Translations under genes and position numbers: made by a program
The notes under the pieces: model-generated
What the model saw: the letters and a program-made list of their open reading frames with translations, nothing else
Database searches by the model: none
What the model was told of the DNA's origin: nothing
Source: Alphaproteobacteria bacterium
GTDB lineage: Bacteria > Pseudomonadota > Alphaproteobacteria > Puniceispirillales > UBA1172
DNA: 20,670 bases
Reading direction: 5' to 3'
NCBI GenBank assembly: GCA_021296375.1
Contig: JAGWAQ010000021.1
Location: 1 to 20,670, forward strand
Shown here: positions 7,215-16,203 of the stretch, piece after piece
Numbering within the stretch: the first letter of the stretch is position 1
Layout: every line of letters starts with the position of its first letter

Positions 7215-7841
7215 ATGCTGCAGCAATTAACCACCACTGATGCGGCTGAGGGGGAGGGCAAAGGTAATCTCGAACGGGAATACCTGCGGCAATCTTCAGA
7301 CCAGATCGGCAATGACATCAGGGCGCTTCGTCAAGGGCGGAACTGGACCCTTGCTGATCTTGCGCGTCGTCTTGACCGGTCGGTGGGTTGGCTGAGCCAG
7401 GTTGAGCGCGGCACATCAGAGCCGACGCTGGCGGATATTCGCCTGATCGCCGAGCTGTTCAGCCTGCCCGTGAGTTTCTTTTTTTCCCATACCCCGCCGA
7501 GTGACGAGCAAGCCTACGTTGTTCGGGCGGAATCCCGCCGCATGATGCGCGATGACGCGACGCAACTGTCCGAAGAGCTGCTGTCGCCTGACCTTGGCGG
7601 TTCTTTTGAGCTGGTGCGGTCGGTCTTTGCCGCCGGTTCATCAAGCGCGGGATCGGTGCAACGTCCAACAGAAGAGGCGGGATATATTATTCGCGGACGC
7701 CTCACCATCACGATTGATGGCCGCAGTTTCGACCTTGGCCCCGGCGACAGTTTTTCCTTCGCCGGGGAAGTGATGTCCTGGGAAAACACCGGCACAGAAG
7801 ATGCCGAGGTGATCTGGGTCATCGCGCCTCCAATTTATTAA
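7215..7841 (+). CDS. XRE-family regulator with C-terminal cupin domain
   Basis: A 208-residue transcription factor. An XRE/Cro-type helix-turn-helix spans about 32-86; its recognition region includes 'TLADLARRLDRSVGWLSQVE' followed by GTSEPTL. A cupin_2 ligand-sensing barrel spans about 135-205 ('GYIIRGRLTITIDG', 'LGPGDSFSFAG'). The usual metal-binding histidines of enzymatic cupins are missing, as expected for a sensor. The layout matches PuuR-like regulators, which often control amine catabolism. It is the first gene of the demethylation operon, 32 bp before the first dehydrogenase, so it probably senses a substrate or product of that pathway and, through the upstream dyads, controls itself and the genes that follow. 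The ribosome site before the ATG is weak. The effector is unknown. Confidence 0.88.
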   Translation: MLQQLTTTDAAEGEGKGNLEREYLRQSSDQIGNDIRALRQGRNWTLADLARRLDRSVGWLSQVERGTSEPTLADIRLIAELFSLPVSFFFSHTPPSDEQAYVVRAESRRMMRDDATQLSEELLSPDLGGSFELVRSVFAAGSSSAGSVQRPTEEAGYIIRGRLTITIDGRSFDLGPGDSFSFAGEVMSWENTGTEDAEVIWVIAPPIY

Positions 7842-7873
7842 TGTAACCATATCAACTGACTTTTGGGGATATC

Positions 7874-10363
7874 ATGACTGATCAAACACAAGACAATGGC
7901 AATAAAGCCACTGGCAAACTGCCCTCAACCGCCCGCGTTGTTGTTATTGGCGGCGGGTCCGTCGGGACTTCTGTTCTGTACCACCTTGCCAAAATGGGCT
8001 GGACCGATTGTGTGTTGCTTGAAAAGAACGAACTGACTTCCGGGTCCACCTGGCACGCCGCGGGCAACTGCCCGAACTACGCCGCCAACTGGACCATCAT
8101 GCAGATGCAGTCCTATTCCAACCGCCTTTACCGCAGCCTTGGTGAAGAGGTGGATTACCCCATGAACTACCATGTGACCGGCGCCATCCGACTGGCGCAT
8201 TCGAAAGAACGCATGGAAGAGTTCCGTCATGTTGAGGCGATGGGCCGCCAGATGGGCATTGAATTTCAGGAAATGTCCAATGCCGAAATGCAGGAGGTCT
8301 ACCCGTTCCTTGAAACCCATGATCTCTATGGCGGTCAGTGGGACCCTCTGGATGGCGATATTGACCCCGCCCAGCTGTCCCAGGCTTTTGCCAAAGGCGC
8401 CCGCGACATGGGCGCGCAGGTCATCCGCTTCTGCCCTGTGACCGGTGTTGAGCGCGTCAATGACGAATGGCTGATCAAAACCGAAAACGGCGATATCCGC
8501 TGTGAATATGTCGTCAATGCCGCCGGTTATCGCGCTGATGAAATTGGCAAGATGTTTGGCCGTGATGTGCCGTGCGTTTCCATGGCCCACCAGTACCTGA
8601 TCACCGAAAGCATTGATGAGCTGACTGAACGCAAGGAAAAGCTGCCTCTGCTGCGTGACCCGGACAGCTCCTATTACCTGCGTCAGGAAAAAGACGGCCT
8701 GCTGCTCGGCCCTTATGAATACAACTGCAAGGCCCATTGGGTGACTGAAGATGACCCCCGTCCGGCGGATTTCTCCTTCCAGCTGTGGAATGATGATCTC
8801 GACCGCATCGAATGGTACATCGAAGACGCGATTGCCCGTGTGCCTATCCTGGGTTCTGGCGGCATCACCCGTGTTGTCAACGGCCCGATCCCTTATGCGC
8901 CCGATGGCCTGCCGTTGATCGGTCCTATGCCGGGCGTGCCGAACGCTTTTGAAGCCTGTGTCTTTACCTTTGGTATTGTCCAGGCGGGTGGCGCCGGCAA
9001 GCTGGTGGCGGAAATGATCACCGAAGGTGAAACCGAAAGCGACAGCTGGTCTGTTGACCCTCGCCGCTTCACCGATCACGTTGATCGCGACTATTCCATC
9101 GCCAAAGCGATCGAAACCTACAGCCATGAATACGCCATGCATTTCCCGCATATTCAATGGCCAGCAGGTCGCGGGGCCAAAACCTCCCCGATCTACGACA
9201 CGCTGAAAGCCAAAGGCGCGTCCTTCGGGTCCTATGGCGGCTGGGAACGCGCGGAATATTTCCTGACCGACGGCATGGAAGAAAAAATGGTGGACAGCTA
9301 CAACCACCAGTCGAATTTTGACGCGGTTGGCGCCGAATGCCGCCATGTCGCGGAACACGCCGGTCTGCTCGACCTGACCGGCTTCAGCCGTTATGAAATC
9401 AAGGGCGAGGGCGCGCGCGCCTGGCTCGACACCATGGTGACGGGCCGCCTGCCGAAAGAAGGCCGCATCGGGCTGGTCTATTTCGCTTCAGAAAAAGGCA
9501 AGACCCTGACGGAAATGACCGCCACCTGCTTTGGTGAAAACCACTTCTGGTTGATCACCGGTGCTGGCGCGCTCTGGCATGATCGCGACTGGCTGGTCCA
9601 GCACATGCCGCAGGACGGTTCGGTTGAGTTTACCGACATCACCCGCAAGATGGGTTCCCTGCTTGTGACGGGGCCAAAGTCACCCGCGATCTTTGAAAAG
9701 GTGACAGGTGCGGCGGCTGATCAGGCGTCCTTCCCGTGGCTGACCCACCAGCCGGTTACCGCTGGCGGCGTTGAAGCGGTGGCGATCCGCGTGTCCTTTG
9801 CCGGTGAAGCGGGCTGGGAGCTGCATGCCGATATGGACAAGCTGCTTGATGTCTGGACGGCCATCACTGAAGCTGGCGAAGAGCATAACCTCGGCTTGTT
9901 CGGGATGCTGGCGCTTGATTCCATGCGTCTGGAAAAAGGCTATCGTTGCTGGAAATCTGACCTGACGTCGGATTACACCATGCTCGAAAGCGGGCTGGGC
10001 CGTTGGGTCAATTTCAATAAGGATGAGTTCGTTGGCAAGGCGGCACTTCAGGCTGAAATGCAGCGTGGCGCGTCCAAGCGTTTCGTTACCATGACGGTTG
10101 AAGACCCCGCTGATGGGGAACCTTTTGGTGACGCGGTTTACCTGTCGCCGATCCAGTCCGGCGGTAAGGATATCGGCCTTGTGGTTTCGGCCGGTTATGG
10201 CCACCGTGTGGGCAAATCCATCGCCTATGGCGTTATCGAAGAATCCGCGATCAGCAGTGGCCTGACGGATCTTTCCATCAGCGTTCTTGGACGTGACCGT
10301 GCCGCCACCATTGTTGAAGGTGATGCGGTTTACGACCAGGCGCATGAAAAAGTGAGAGCATAA
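7874..10363 (+). CDS. FAD-dependent dehydrogenase/GcvT fusion, dimethylglycine dehydrogenase-like (paralog 1)
   Basis: An 829-residue protein of the dimethylglycine/sarcosine dehydrogenase family, which oxidatively removes N-methyl groups and passes the one-carbon unit to tetrahydrofolate. Domains: N-terminal DAO fold (about 20-385) with VVIGGGSVG (23-31) and Glu50 for the FAD ribose; STWHAAG (58-64), whose His61 corresponds to the covalent-flavin His of this family; a linker FAO_M region (about 385-445); a GcvT folate domain (about 450-700) and its C-terminal barrel (about 720-815). It diverges from the next gene: 'STWHAAGNCPNYAANW' instead of the usual 'WHAAGL', and the folate-domain Asp position is Glu546. 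GGGGA gives its ribosome site. Only 2 bp separate it from the next gene. The substrate is unproven: dimethylglycine, sarcosine or another N-methyl amine. Confidence 0.85.
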   Translation: MTDQTQDNGNKATGKLPSTARVVVIGGGSVGTSVLYHLAKMGWTDCVLLEKNELTSGSTWHAAGNCPNYAANWTIMQMQSYSNRLYRSLGEEVDYPMNYHVTGAIRLAHSKERMEEFRHVEAMGRQMGIEFQEMSNAEMQEVYPFLETHDLYGGQWDPLDGDIDPAQLSQAFAKGARDMGAQVIRFCPVTGVERVNDEWLIKTENGDIRCEYVVNAAGYRADEIGKMFGRDVPCVSMAHQYLITESIDELTERKEKLPLLRDPDSSYYLRQEKDGLLLGPYEYNCKAHWVTEDDPRPADFSFQLWNDDLDRIEWYIEDAIARVPILGSGGITRVVNGPIPYAPDGLPLIGPMPGVPNAFEACVFTFGIVQAGGAGKLVAEMITEGETESDSWSVDPRRFTDHVDRDYSIAKAIETYSHEYAMHFPHIQWPAGRGAKTSPIYDTLKAKGASFGSYGGWERAEYFLTDGMEEKMVDSYNHQSNFDAVGAECRHVAEHAGLLDLTGFSRYEIKGEGARAWLDTMVTGRLPKEGRIGLVYFASEKGKTLTEMTATCFGENHFWLITGAGALWHDRDWLVQHMPQDGSVEFTDITRKMGSLLVTGPKSPAIFEKVTGAAADQASFPWLTHQPVTAGGVEAVAIRVSFAGEAGWELHADMDKLLDVWTAITEAGEEHNLGLFGMLALDSMRLEKGYRCWKSDLTSDYTMLESGLGRWVNFNKDEFVGKAALQAEMQRGASKRFVTMTVEDPADGEPFGDAVYLSPIQSGGKDIGLVVSAGYGHRVGKSIAYGVIEESAISSGLTDLSISVLGRDRAATIVEGDAVYDQAHEKVRA

Positions 10364-10365
10364 TC

Positions 10366-12843
10366 ATGACTGATAAACTTCCTCAACATGCCCGTGCCGT
10401 CATTATTGGCGGCGGGGTGGTGGGCTGCTCTGTCGCCTACCACCTGACGAAACTGGGCTGGACCGATGTTGTTTTGCTGGAACGCAAGCAACTGACCTGC
10501 GGCACCACCTGGCACGCGGCAGGGCTGATCGCCCAGCTTCGCGCCACCCAGAACATGACGCGGCTGGCAAAATATTCCCAGGAGCTGTATTTCAGCCTTG
10601 AGGAAGAAACCGGCGTCGCCACGGGCATCAAGCGCAACGGGTCAATCACCGTCGCCTTGACCGATGAGCGAATGGAAGAGCTTCGCCGTTCCGCCGCCAT
10701 GGCGCGCGCTTTCGGCGTTGAGATTGATGAGATTTCGACGACGGAAATCTCAAACCTCTACCCCGGGCTCAATGTTGAGGACGCGGTCGGCGGTGTTTGG
10801 CTGCCGAAAGATGGCCAGGGCGACCCTGTGAACATCACCCAAGCGCTGGCAAAAGGCGCGAAAATGCGTGGCGCCCAGATCATCCAGGGCGTCAAGGTCA
10901 CGGGGGTGACGGTTGAAAACGGCAAGGCCGTTGGTGTTGAAACCGAAAGCGGCAATATCAGCGCAGATTTCGTCGTCAATTGCGGCGGCATGTGGGCGCG
11001 TGAAGTGGGCGCCATGGCCGGGGTGGCGGTGCCGCTCCATGCGTGTGAGCATTTCTATATCGTCACCGAAGGCATCGAAGGGTTGCAGAACAACCTGCCG
11101 GTCCTGCGTGTGCCGGATGAATGCGCCTATTACAAGGAAGACGCTGGCAAGATCATGCTCGGCGCGTTTGAGCCGAACTCAAAGCCCTGGGGCATGAACG
11201 GCATCCCTGAAGATTTTGAATTCGACAGCTTGCCTGAAGATTTCGACCATTTTGAGCCGATCCTGGAAAAGGCGATTGACCGTTTGCCGGTGCTGGGTTC
11301 AGCGGGGATCCAGACCTTCTTCAACGGCCCTGAAAGCTTTACCCCTGATGACCGCTATATCCTTGGCGAAGCGCCGGAAGTGAAGAATTTCTTCGTCGCC
11401 GCGGGCTTTAATTCCGTCGGGATCCAGTCGGCCGGTGGGGCGGGCATGGTGCTGGCGGAATGGATGGACAAGGGCAACGCGCCGATGGACCTGTGGGATG
11501 TTGACGTTCGCCGCATGCAGCCGTTCCAGGTCAACCGCAAGTATCTCCATGACCGCGTGTCGGAAACCCTCGGTCTGCTTTACGCCGACCATTTCCCTTA
11601 CCGCCAGTTTGAAACCGGGCGTGATATCCGCCGCTCACCGATCCACCATCGTCTGGCAGATGCCGGCGCCTGTTTTGGTGAGGTCAATGGCTGGGAACGC
11701 GCCAACTGGTTCCTGCCGGAAGCCGAGCGCGCGGCGGGCAAAACACCTGAATATGAATATTCCTGGAAACGCCAGAACTGGTTTGAGCATAACGCCGCCG
11801 AACATAAAGCCATCCGCGAATCCGTCGGCATGTTTGATATGTCGAGCTTTGGCATGATCATGGTCATGGGGACGGATGCTGAATCCGTGCTTCAGCTGAT
11901 CGCCGCCAATGACGTGGCGGTGCCGAACGGCAAGATTGTCTACACCCAGTTCCTCAATAACGAAGGCGGGATTGAGGCTGATGTCACGATCACCCGTCTG
12001 GCGGCGGATAAGTTCATGGTGGTGACGCCTGCCGCCACCATCCGCCGTGATGTCAACTGGATCACCCGTCATATCCCTGATGGCGCGAATTGCGTCGCCC
12101 TTGATGTGACCTCGATGGAATCCGTGCTGGTGGTGATGGGGCCGCAATCCCGTGACTTCCTGCAGCCGATCATCCCCCAAAGCCTGTCGAATGCGGATTT
12201 CCCCTTCGGCACGATGCAGGAAATTGAAATCGGCTACGCCACCGCCCGCGCTCACCGCGTGACTTATGTCGGTGAGCTGGGGTGGGAGCTGTATGTTTCC
12301 GCTGATATGGCCGTCCATGTCTATGATGAGCTGATGAAGCGTGGCCAGGACCATGCCATCACCCATTGCGGTCTGCATACGCTGGATTCCTGCCGTATCG
12401 AAAAAGGCTTCCGCCACTTCGGGCATGACATTTCCAACGAAGATCACGTGCTTGAGGCGGGGCTTGGTTTTGCCGCCAAGGTCAACAAGCAGTCGGGACG
12501 GTTCGGGAATTTCATTGGGCGTGACGCGGTGATGAAAAAGAAAGACGACGGGCTGAATTCCCGCCTCATGCAATTCAAGCTGAAGAACGCCGACCCCCTT
12601 CTTTATCACAATGAAGCGGTCCTGCGTGATGGCGAGATCGTCGGTTATTTGACGTCAGGGAATTACGGGCATCATCTGGGCGGGGCGATTGGCCTTGGCT
12701 ATGTGCCGTGCCGTGATGGCAATGACGACGCCAAATCGCAACTGGCGTCTGAATATATGATTGATGTTGCGGGGCAAAAGGTCGAGGCTGAAGTCAGCCT
12801 GAAGCCAATGTATGACCCGACATCAGAACGCGTTAAGGCTTAA
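10366..12843 (+). CDS. FAD-dependent dehydrogenase/GcvT fusion, dimethylglycine/sarcosine dehydrogenase-like (paralog 2)
   Basis: An 825-residue paralog of the preceding gene with the same architecture. VIIGGGVVG (12-20) and Glu39 form the FAD site; TTWHAAGL (47-54) places His50 as the probable covalent FAD attachment. 'GPESFTPDDRYILGEAPE' (321-338) and 'AAGFNSVGIQSAGGAG' (345-360) are canonical for dimethylglycine/sarcosine dehydrogenases. The GcvT domain keeps 'LNNEGGIEADVTITRL', with Asp539 at the conserved folate-site position of T-protein, so coupling to tetrahydrofolate (producing methylene-THF) is likely. It starts 2 bp after the previous stop (TAATCATG), so the two are translationally coupled and may act on successive demethylation steps or form a hetero-oligomer. 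Dimethylglycine versus sarcosine specificity cannot be read from sequence alone. Confidence 0.88.
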   Translation: MTDKLPQHARAVIIGGGVVGCSVAYHLTKLGWTDVVLLERKQLTCGTTWHAAGLIAQLRATQNMTRLAKYSQELYFSLEEETGVATGIKRNGSITVALTDERMEELRRSAAMARAFGVEIDEISTTEISNLYPGLNVEDAVGGVWLPKDGQGDPVNITQALAKGAKMRGAQIIQGVKVTGVTVENGKAVGVETESGNISADFVVNCGGMWAREVGAMAGVAVPLHACEHFYIVTEGIEGLQNNLPVLRVPDECAYYKEDAGKIMLGAFEPNSKPWGMNGIPEDFEFDSLPEDFDHFEPILEKAIDRLPVLGSAGIQTFFNGPESFTPDDRYILGEAPEVKNFFVAAGFNSVGIQSAGGAGMVLAEWMDKGNAPMDLWDVDVRRMQPFQVNRKYLHDRVSETLGLLYADHFPYRQFETGRDIRRSPIHHRLADAGACFGEVNGWERANWFLPEAERAAGKTPEYEYSWKRQNWFEHNAAEHKAIRESVGMFDMSSFGMIMVMGTDAESVLQLIAANDVAVPNGKIVYTQFLNNEGGIEADVTITRLAADKFMVVTPAATIRRDVNWITRHIPDGANCVALDVTSMESVLVVMGPQSRDFLQPIIPQSLSNADFPFGTMQEIEIGYATARAHRVTYVGELGWELYVSADMAVHVYDELMKRGQDHAITHCGLHTLDSCRIEKGFRHFGHDISNEDHVLEAGLGFAAKVNKQSGRFGNFIGRDAVMKKKDDGLNSRLMQFKLKNADPLLYHNEAVLRDGEIVGYLTSGNYGHHLGGAIGLGYVPCRDGNDDAKSQLASEYMIDVAGQKVEAEVSLKPMYDPTSERVKA

Positions 12844-12886
12844 CAATACCGAACAATAATAATAACCCTATATATGTGAGGTCACG

Positions 12887-14437
12887 ATGATCACAACTCC
12901 CCCCATTCCACGCTCTCGCCGTGCCGGTGGTCGCTCGGCGCGCAAATCCCTCCGGGCGGCGCCTCTGGCTGAAGAACTTCGTCCGGTTCGCCCCGGGCTT
13001 GAGGGCGGGTCTTACAAGCCCCTGGATGACGCCGCCCTGGCGGCGGTGGAAGACACGGTTTACCAGATCCTTGAAGAGATCGGGCTTAGCCAGGCACCGG
13101 AAACCGGCATCAAATACATGACGGATTTTGGCGCCATCCACGGCGAGGACGGGCGCACCCGTTTCCCGCGTGAGGTCGTGGACAAAGCTTTGTCGCTGGC
13201 GGCGCGGGAGATCACCCTTCATGGGCAGGACGCGGCGTTTGATCTTCACTTGTCGGGCAATCGCGTCCATTACGGCACGGCGGGGGCGGCGGTTCACCTT
13301 GTCGATGTCGCGGGCAATGAATACAAGGAAAGCGAGCTTAAGGATATTTACGACGCCGCCCGCATTGTCGAGAATATGGACAATATCCATTTCTTCCAGC
13401 GCCCGATGGTGGCACGGGATATCCCTGATGCCCGTGACCTTGATATCAACACTATCTATGCGGCCGTCAGCGGTACCCGCAAGCATGTCGGGACCAGCTT
13501 TACGGAAGCTGAATTTGTGCCGGAAGCAATCGACATGCTGCACAAGATCGCCGGTGGTGAAGACAAGTGGCGGGCGCGCCCCTTTGTGTCGAATTCCAAC
13601 TGCTTTGTGGTGCCGCCTCTGCGGTTCGCCACCGAAAGCTGTGAAGTGATGGAACAGGCCGTCAAGGGCGGCATGCCGGTGCTGCTGTTGTCGGCGGGGC
13701 AGGCGGGGGCAACCGCGCCCGCGTCCATCGCCGGGGCGGTGGCGCAAGCGGTGGCGGAAGTTATCGCCGGGCTTGTTTATGTCAATGCCATGTCCCCGGG
13801 GCATCCGGCGATCTGCGGCACCTGGCCGTTTGTGTCGGACCTGAGGACCGGCGCGATGTCCGGCGGTTCCGGTGAACAGGGGCTTCTGACGGCGGCTTGC
13901 GCGCAGGTGCTTCGTCATTTCAATCTGCCCTCTGGTGCCGCATCTGGCATGGCGGATTCCAAAATGCCTGACGCCCAGTCCGGCTATGAAAAAGGCAGCA
14001 CCGCCGTGATGGCCGGTCTGGCTGGCCTTAACATGGTCTATGAAAGCGCCGGCATGCACGCGTCGCTGTTGGGGTTCTGCCTTGAAAGCCTGGTCATTGA
14101 TAACGATATGCTGGGCCAGTGCATGCGCTGTGTTCGCGGCGTTGAGGTCAATGAAAAAACCCTCAGTGTTGAGGTCATGAAGGATGTTTGCATGGGGGGA
14201 CCTGGCCATTACCTCGGCCATGACGCGACCATCAATGTCATGCAGACGGAATACATCTACCCCGAGGTTGCCGACCGCTCCTCCCCGAAAGAATGGGAAG
14301 AACTCAACAAGCCGGTGCTGGTGGAAGAAGCCACCAAGGTCAAGGAACGCATCCTGACGACGTTCCACCCTGACCATGTGGCGGCTGATGTCGATGCCGC
14401 CATCCGCCAACAGCACAAGATCTTGCTGGCGCGATAA
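12887..14437 (+). CDS. mttB: Trimethylamine methyltransferase (MttB) family protein, pyrrolysine-free
   Basis: A 516-residue TIM-barrel methyltransferase of the MttB family (COG5598). Archaeal MttB uses pyrrolysine encoded by an in-frame TAG; here the frame is continuous with no internal stop, so this belongs to the non-pyrrolysine group, whose characterised members (for example MtgB) move a methyl group from glycine betaine or similar quaternary amines to a corrinoid protein. Family-like stretches include 'HYGTAGAAVHLVD' (about 124), 'NSNCFVVPPLRFA' and 'GMADSKMPDAQSGYEKG'. The N-terminus is Arg-rich and not a signal peptide. GAGGT precedes the ATG. It is the last gene of the operon, 43 bp after paralog 2, and ends at a strong terminator. 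No corrinoid protein (MttC) or reactivase is in the window, so the methyl acceptor is unknown. Confidence 0.87.
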   Translation: MITTPPIPRSRRAGGRSARKSLRAAPLAEELRPVRPGLEGGSYKPLDDAALAAVEDTVYQILEEIGLSQAPETGIKYMTDFGAIHGEDGRTRFPREVVDKALSLAAREITLHGQDAAFDLHLSGNRVHYGTAGAAVHLVDVAGNEYKESELKDIYDAARIVENMDNIHFFQRPMVARDIPDARDLDINTIYAAVSGTRKHVGTSFTEAEFVPEAIDMLHKIAGGEDKWRARPFVSNSNCFVVPPLRFATESCEVMEQAVKGGMPVLLLSAGQAGATAPASIAGAVAQAVAEVIAGLVYVNAMSPGHPAICGTWPFVSDLRTGAMSGGSGEQGLLTAACAQVLRHFNLPSGAASGMADSKMPDAQSGYEKGSTAVMAGLAGLNMVYESAGMHASLLGFCLESLVIDNDMLGQCMRCVRGVEVNEKTLSVEVMKDVCMGGPGHYLGHDATINVMQTEYIYPEVADRSSPKEWEELNKPVLVEEATKVKERILTTFHPDHVAADVDAAIRQQHKILLAR

Positions 14438-14455
14438 GCCGGAATTTGAACCTGA

Positions 14456-14485
14456 AAAAAGGGCCTTCGGAAGAAGGCCCTTTTT
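14456..14485. terminator. Bidirectional rho-independent terminator between mttB and soeC
   Basis: Perfect hairpin: AAAAAGGGCCTTC (14456-14468), loop GGAA (14469-14472), GAAGGCCCTTTTT (14473-14485). The A-tract on one side and T-tract on the other make it work for both strands, so it ends the mttB operon (stop 14437) and the convergent soeC transcript. Its position supports 14504 as the ancestral soeC stop. Confidence 0.92.
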
Positions 14486-14503
14486 GTCTTTGTCGGTGCG
14501 GGC

Positions 14504-15429
14504 CTAGTGCCGCTGGCCGTAATATACAACATGACGGTATGTTTGGCTTCGGCAAAGAACAACCAGCGTGAAACCATCACCCCCACCAGGTGGATGACCA
14601 CCGCCACGACCATCACCAGCGCTGATGCCGGTGCCGCCAGCAGGGCCGCCACGGGCAGCAGTATCGCCAGGGCAAGGCTGATGCGGCGCAAGGTGTCGGC
14701 ATGTTTGCGGGCGACGATAAAGCCCATTTCATGCTGCAGCCAGTTTTCTTCGGAATGGGGCGACATCAGCAGTCGCACCGGCCCCAGCTCACCAAGACCG
14801 GTTGCGCTTTCAGGGGTTGAGCCGGAGCCTTCGGCCCCCGCCTGGCGTGACCAGATCATGGCAACGATCGCCGCCACAAGAAGCGCCAGCAGGGCCGGTT
14901 GCGTCATGACGGAGGCTTCGCCCATGGCCAGGGCATCAAGCCCCGCCGCCAGCACAAGCCCCCCCGCCATGGCATAGCCGATAAAGACAAATGGCGTCAG
15001 CGGATGGTGCCAGCGCGCCACGGTCTTGAGCGACGCGTAAATCATGGCCGTGCACCAGATGGTGACAAGCGAAATAACCGCCACCGCCATCCCGAGCATC
15101 ATGTTGCCGCCGCCATCAGGGTCGCCATTGAGGTAGCCATCAAGGGCATAGAAGAACAGCAGGCCAAAGGCGAGGGATGCCAGCACCCCTTCGCGCGACA
15201 GCCATGAGGTTTTCCACTGGCTGAGCGCCCGCCAGGCGCGTTCAGGGTGGCCAAGGTGGACGGTTGAAGACAACAGCCCCGCCCCGATCAACCCGAGCGC
15301 GACGCCGTTTTGCACCAGCCACCAAAACGTGCTGGGGGCGGTGATCAGCCCGAAGCCAAGTACAGTCGCCAGACCAAAGCCAAGGCCGGACAGCGATGTG
15401 AAGAAAATTAATGAGAATGCAGGACGCAT
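14504..15429 (-). CDS. soeC: SoeC/DmsC-type membrane anchor subunit, apparent frameshift at the 3' end
   Basis: Quinone-interacting membrane anchor of the molybdoenzyme complex: about eight hydrophobic helices, beginning 'MRPAFSLIFFTSLSGLGFGL', typical of DmsC-family anchors and of SoeC. It passes electrons from the SoeB clusters to the quinone pool. The uninterrupted frame is abnormal: after 'FFAEAKHTVMLY' it runs on for about 88 non-family residues through the terminator and antisense to mttB, ending at 14257. Skipping two bases (14522-14523) gives MLYYGQRH and a TAG at 14504-14506, a natural DmsC-like end just before the terminator, total 307 residues. I therefore give the corrected end. 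This is either a recent 2-bp insertion or a sequencing error. AAGGG precedes the ATG; the gap from soeB is 27 bp. Confidence 0.8.
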
Positions 15430-15456
15430 GATGAATTTCCCTTAAAGCAACGGCGG

Positions 15457-16203
15457 TTAAATACGGTCAAGAGCCTGATCGACCCATTTCCAGAAACCCG
15501 ACGGTTCATCCTTGGCGGCAAGGGCAACAAGATCAACAGGACCATCATCATCCATCGCTTGCTGGCGAGGACGTGGCGGCAGGTATTTGTTGACAGGCTT
15601 GGTGTCTTGTTCCGGCATCAGGTCAAAGCCGCCGCGTTCCGCGACGAGCTTGCTGACGTCGGAATTCGGGTCACCGAGATCACCGAAATGACGGGCGCTG
15701 GTGGGGCAGGTCCGCACACAGGCGGGGATCTGGTCTTCTTCTGCCAGGGTATCGTTTAAGATGCGGTCCACACAGAGTGTGCATTTTTTCATCACGCCTT
15801 CCGCCGGGTCCATCTCGCGGGCGCCGTAAGGGCAGGCCCAGGCGCACAGCCCGCAACCGATGCACCAGTCTTCATTGACCAGCACGATGCCGTCTTCGGC
15901 GCGCTTGTAGGACGCCCCCGTGGGGCAAACCGGCACGCAGGGCGCGTCTTCGCAATGCAGGCAGGATTTCGGGAAGTGAACCACCCGCGCGTCCTTGCCT
16001 TGACCGGCTTCAAACGTATGCACACGGTTCAGCCAGGAGCCGACAGGGTTGTTGCCATAGGCATTGACATCAGCAAGCGGCGCGCCATAACCGGCGGTGT
16101 TCCATTCCTTGCAATTGACAACACAAGCCTGACAACCAACACAAATATCAAGGTCGATGACAAGGCCAAGTTTAACGTCTGATGGTGGCGGCATATCGGT
16201 CAT
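15457..16203 (-). CDS. soeB: SoeB/DmsB-type iron-sulfur subunit (four 4Fe-4S clusters)
   Basis: Electron-transfer subunit between the molybdenum subunit and the membrane anchor. The 248 residues contain four cysteine groups, each visible: C21/24/27/31 (CVGCQACVVNC), C81/84/89/93 (CLHCEDAPCVPVC), C114/117/120/124 (CIGCGLCAWAC) and C141/144/162/166. These support four [4Fe-4S] clusters, as in DmsB, PhsB and SoeB. 'VIDLDICVGCQACVVNCKEWN' at the N-terminus resembles SoeB proteins. No Tat or Sec signal, so the complex is likely cytoplasmic, as known for SoeABC. The ATG overlaps the soeA stop by four bases (ATGA), showing tight translational coupling. The fold call is certain; sulfite as the substrate of the complex is an inference from SoeA type and context. 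Confidence 0.88.
   Translation of the reverse strand: MTDMPPPSDVKLGLVIDLDICVGCQACVVNCKEWNTAGYGAPLADVNAYGNNPVGSWLNRVHTFEAGQGKDARVVHFPKSCLHCEDAPCVPVCPTGASYKRAEDGIVLVNEDWCIGCGLCAWACPYGAREMDPAEGVMKKCTLCVDRILNDTLAEEDQIPACVRTCPTSARHFGDLGDPNSDVSKLVAERGGFDLMPEQDTKPVNKYLPPRPRQQAMDDDGPVDLVALAAKDEPSGFWKWVDQALDRI

Noticed and set aside
7925..9358. Long open frame (477 codons) antisense to the first dehydrogenase
   Set aside because: Composition is that of a shadow frame, and the plus-strand product has full family motifs over the same span.
12833..14416. Long open frame (527 codons) antisense to mttB
   Set aside because: It mirrors mttB, whose family identity is clear, has no recognisable domain and no ribosome site; long antisense frames are common in GC-rich coding DNA.
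12887..14437. Pyrrolysine-containing MttB
   Set aside because: The reading frame is uninterrupted with no internal TAG, so it is the non-pyrrolysine type.
14257..14503. An 80-plus residue natural C-terminal extension of SoeC
   Set aside because: The extension crosses a perfect terminator and mttB antisense, shows no hydrophobic or family character, and a 2-bp correction restores an expected end.
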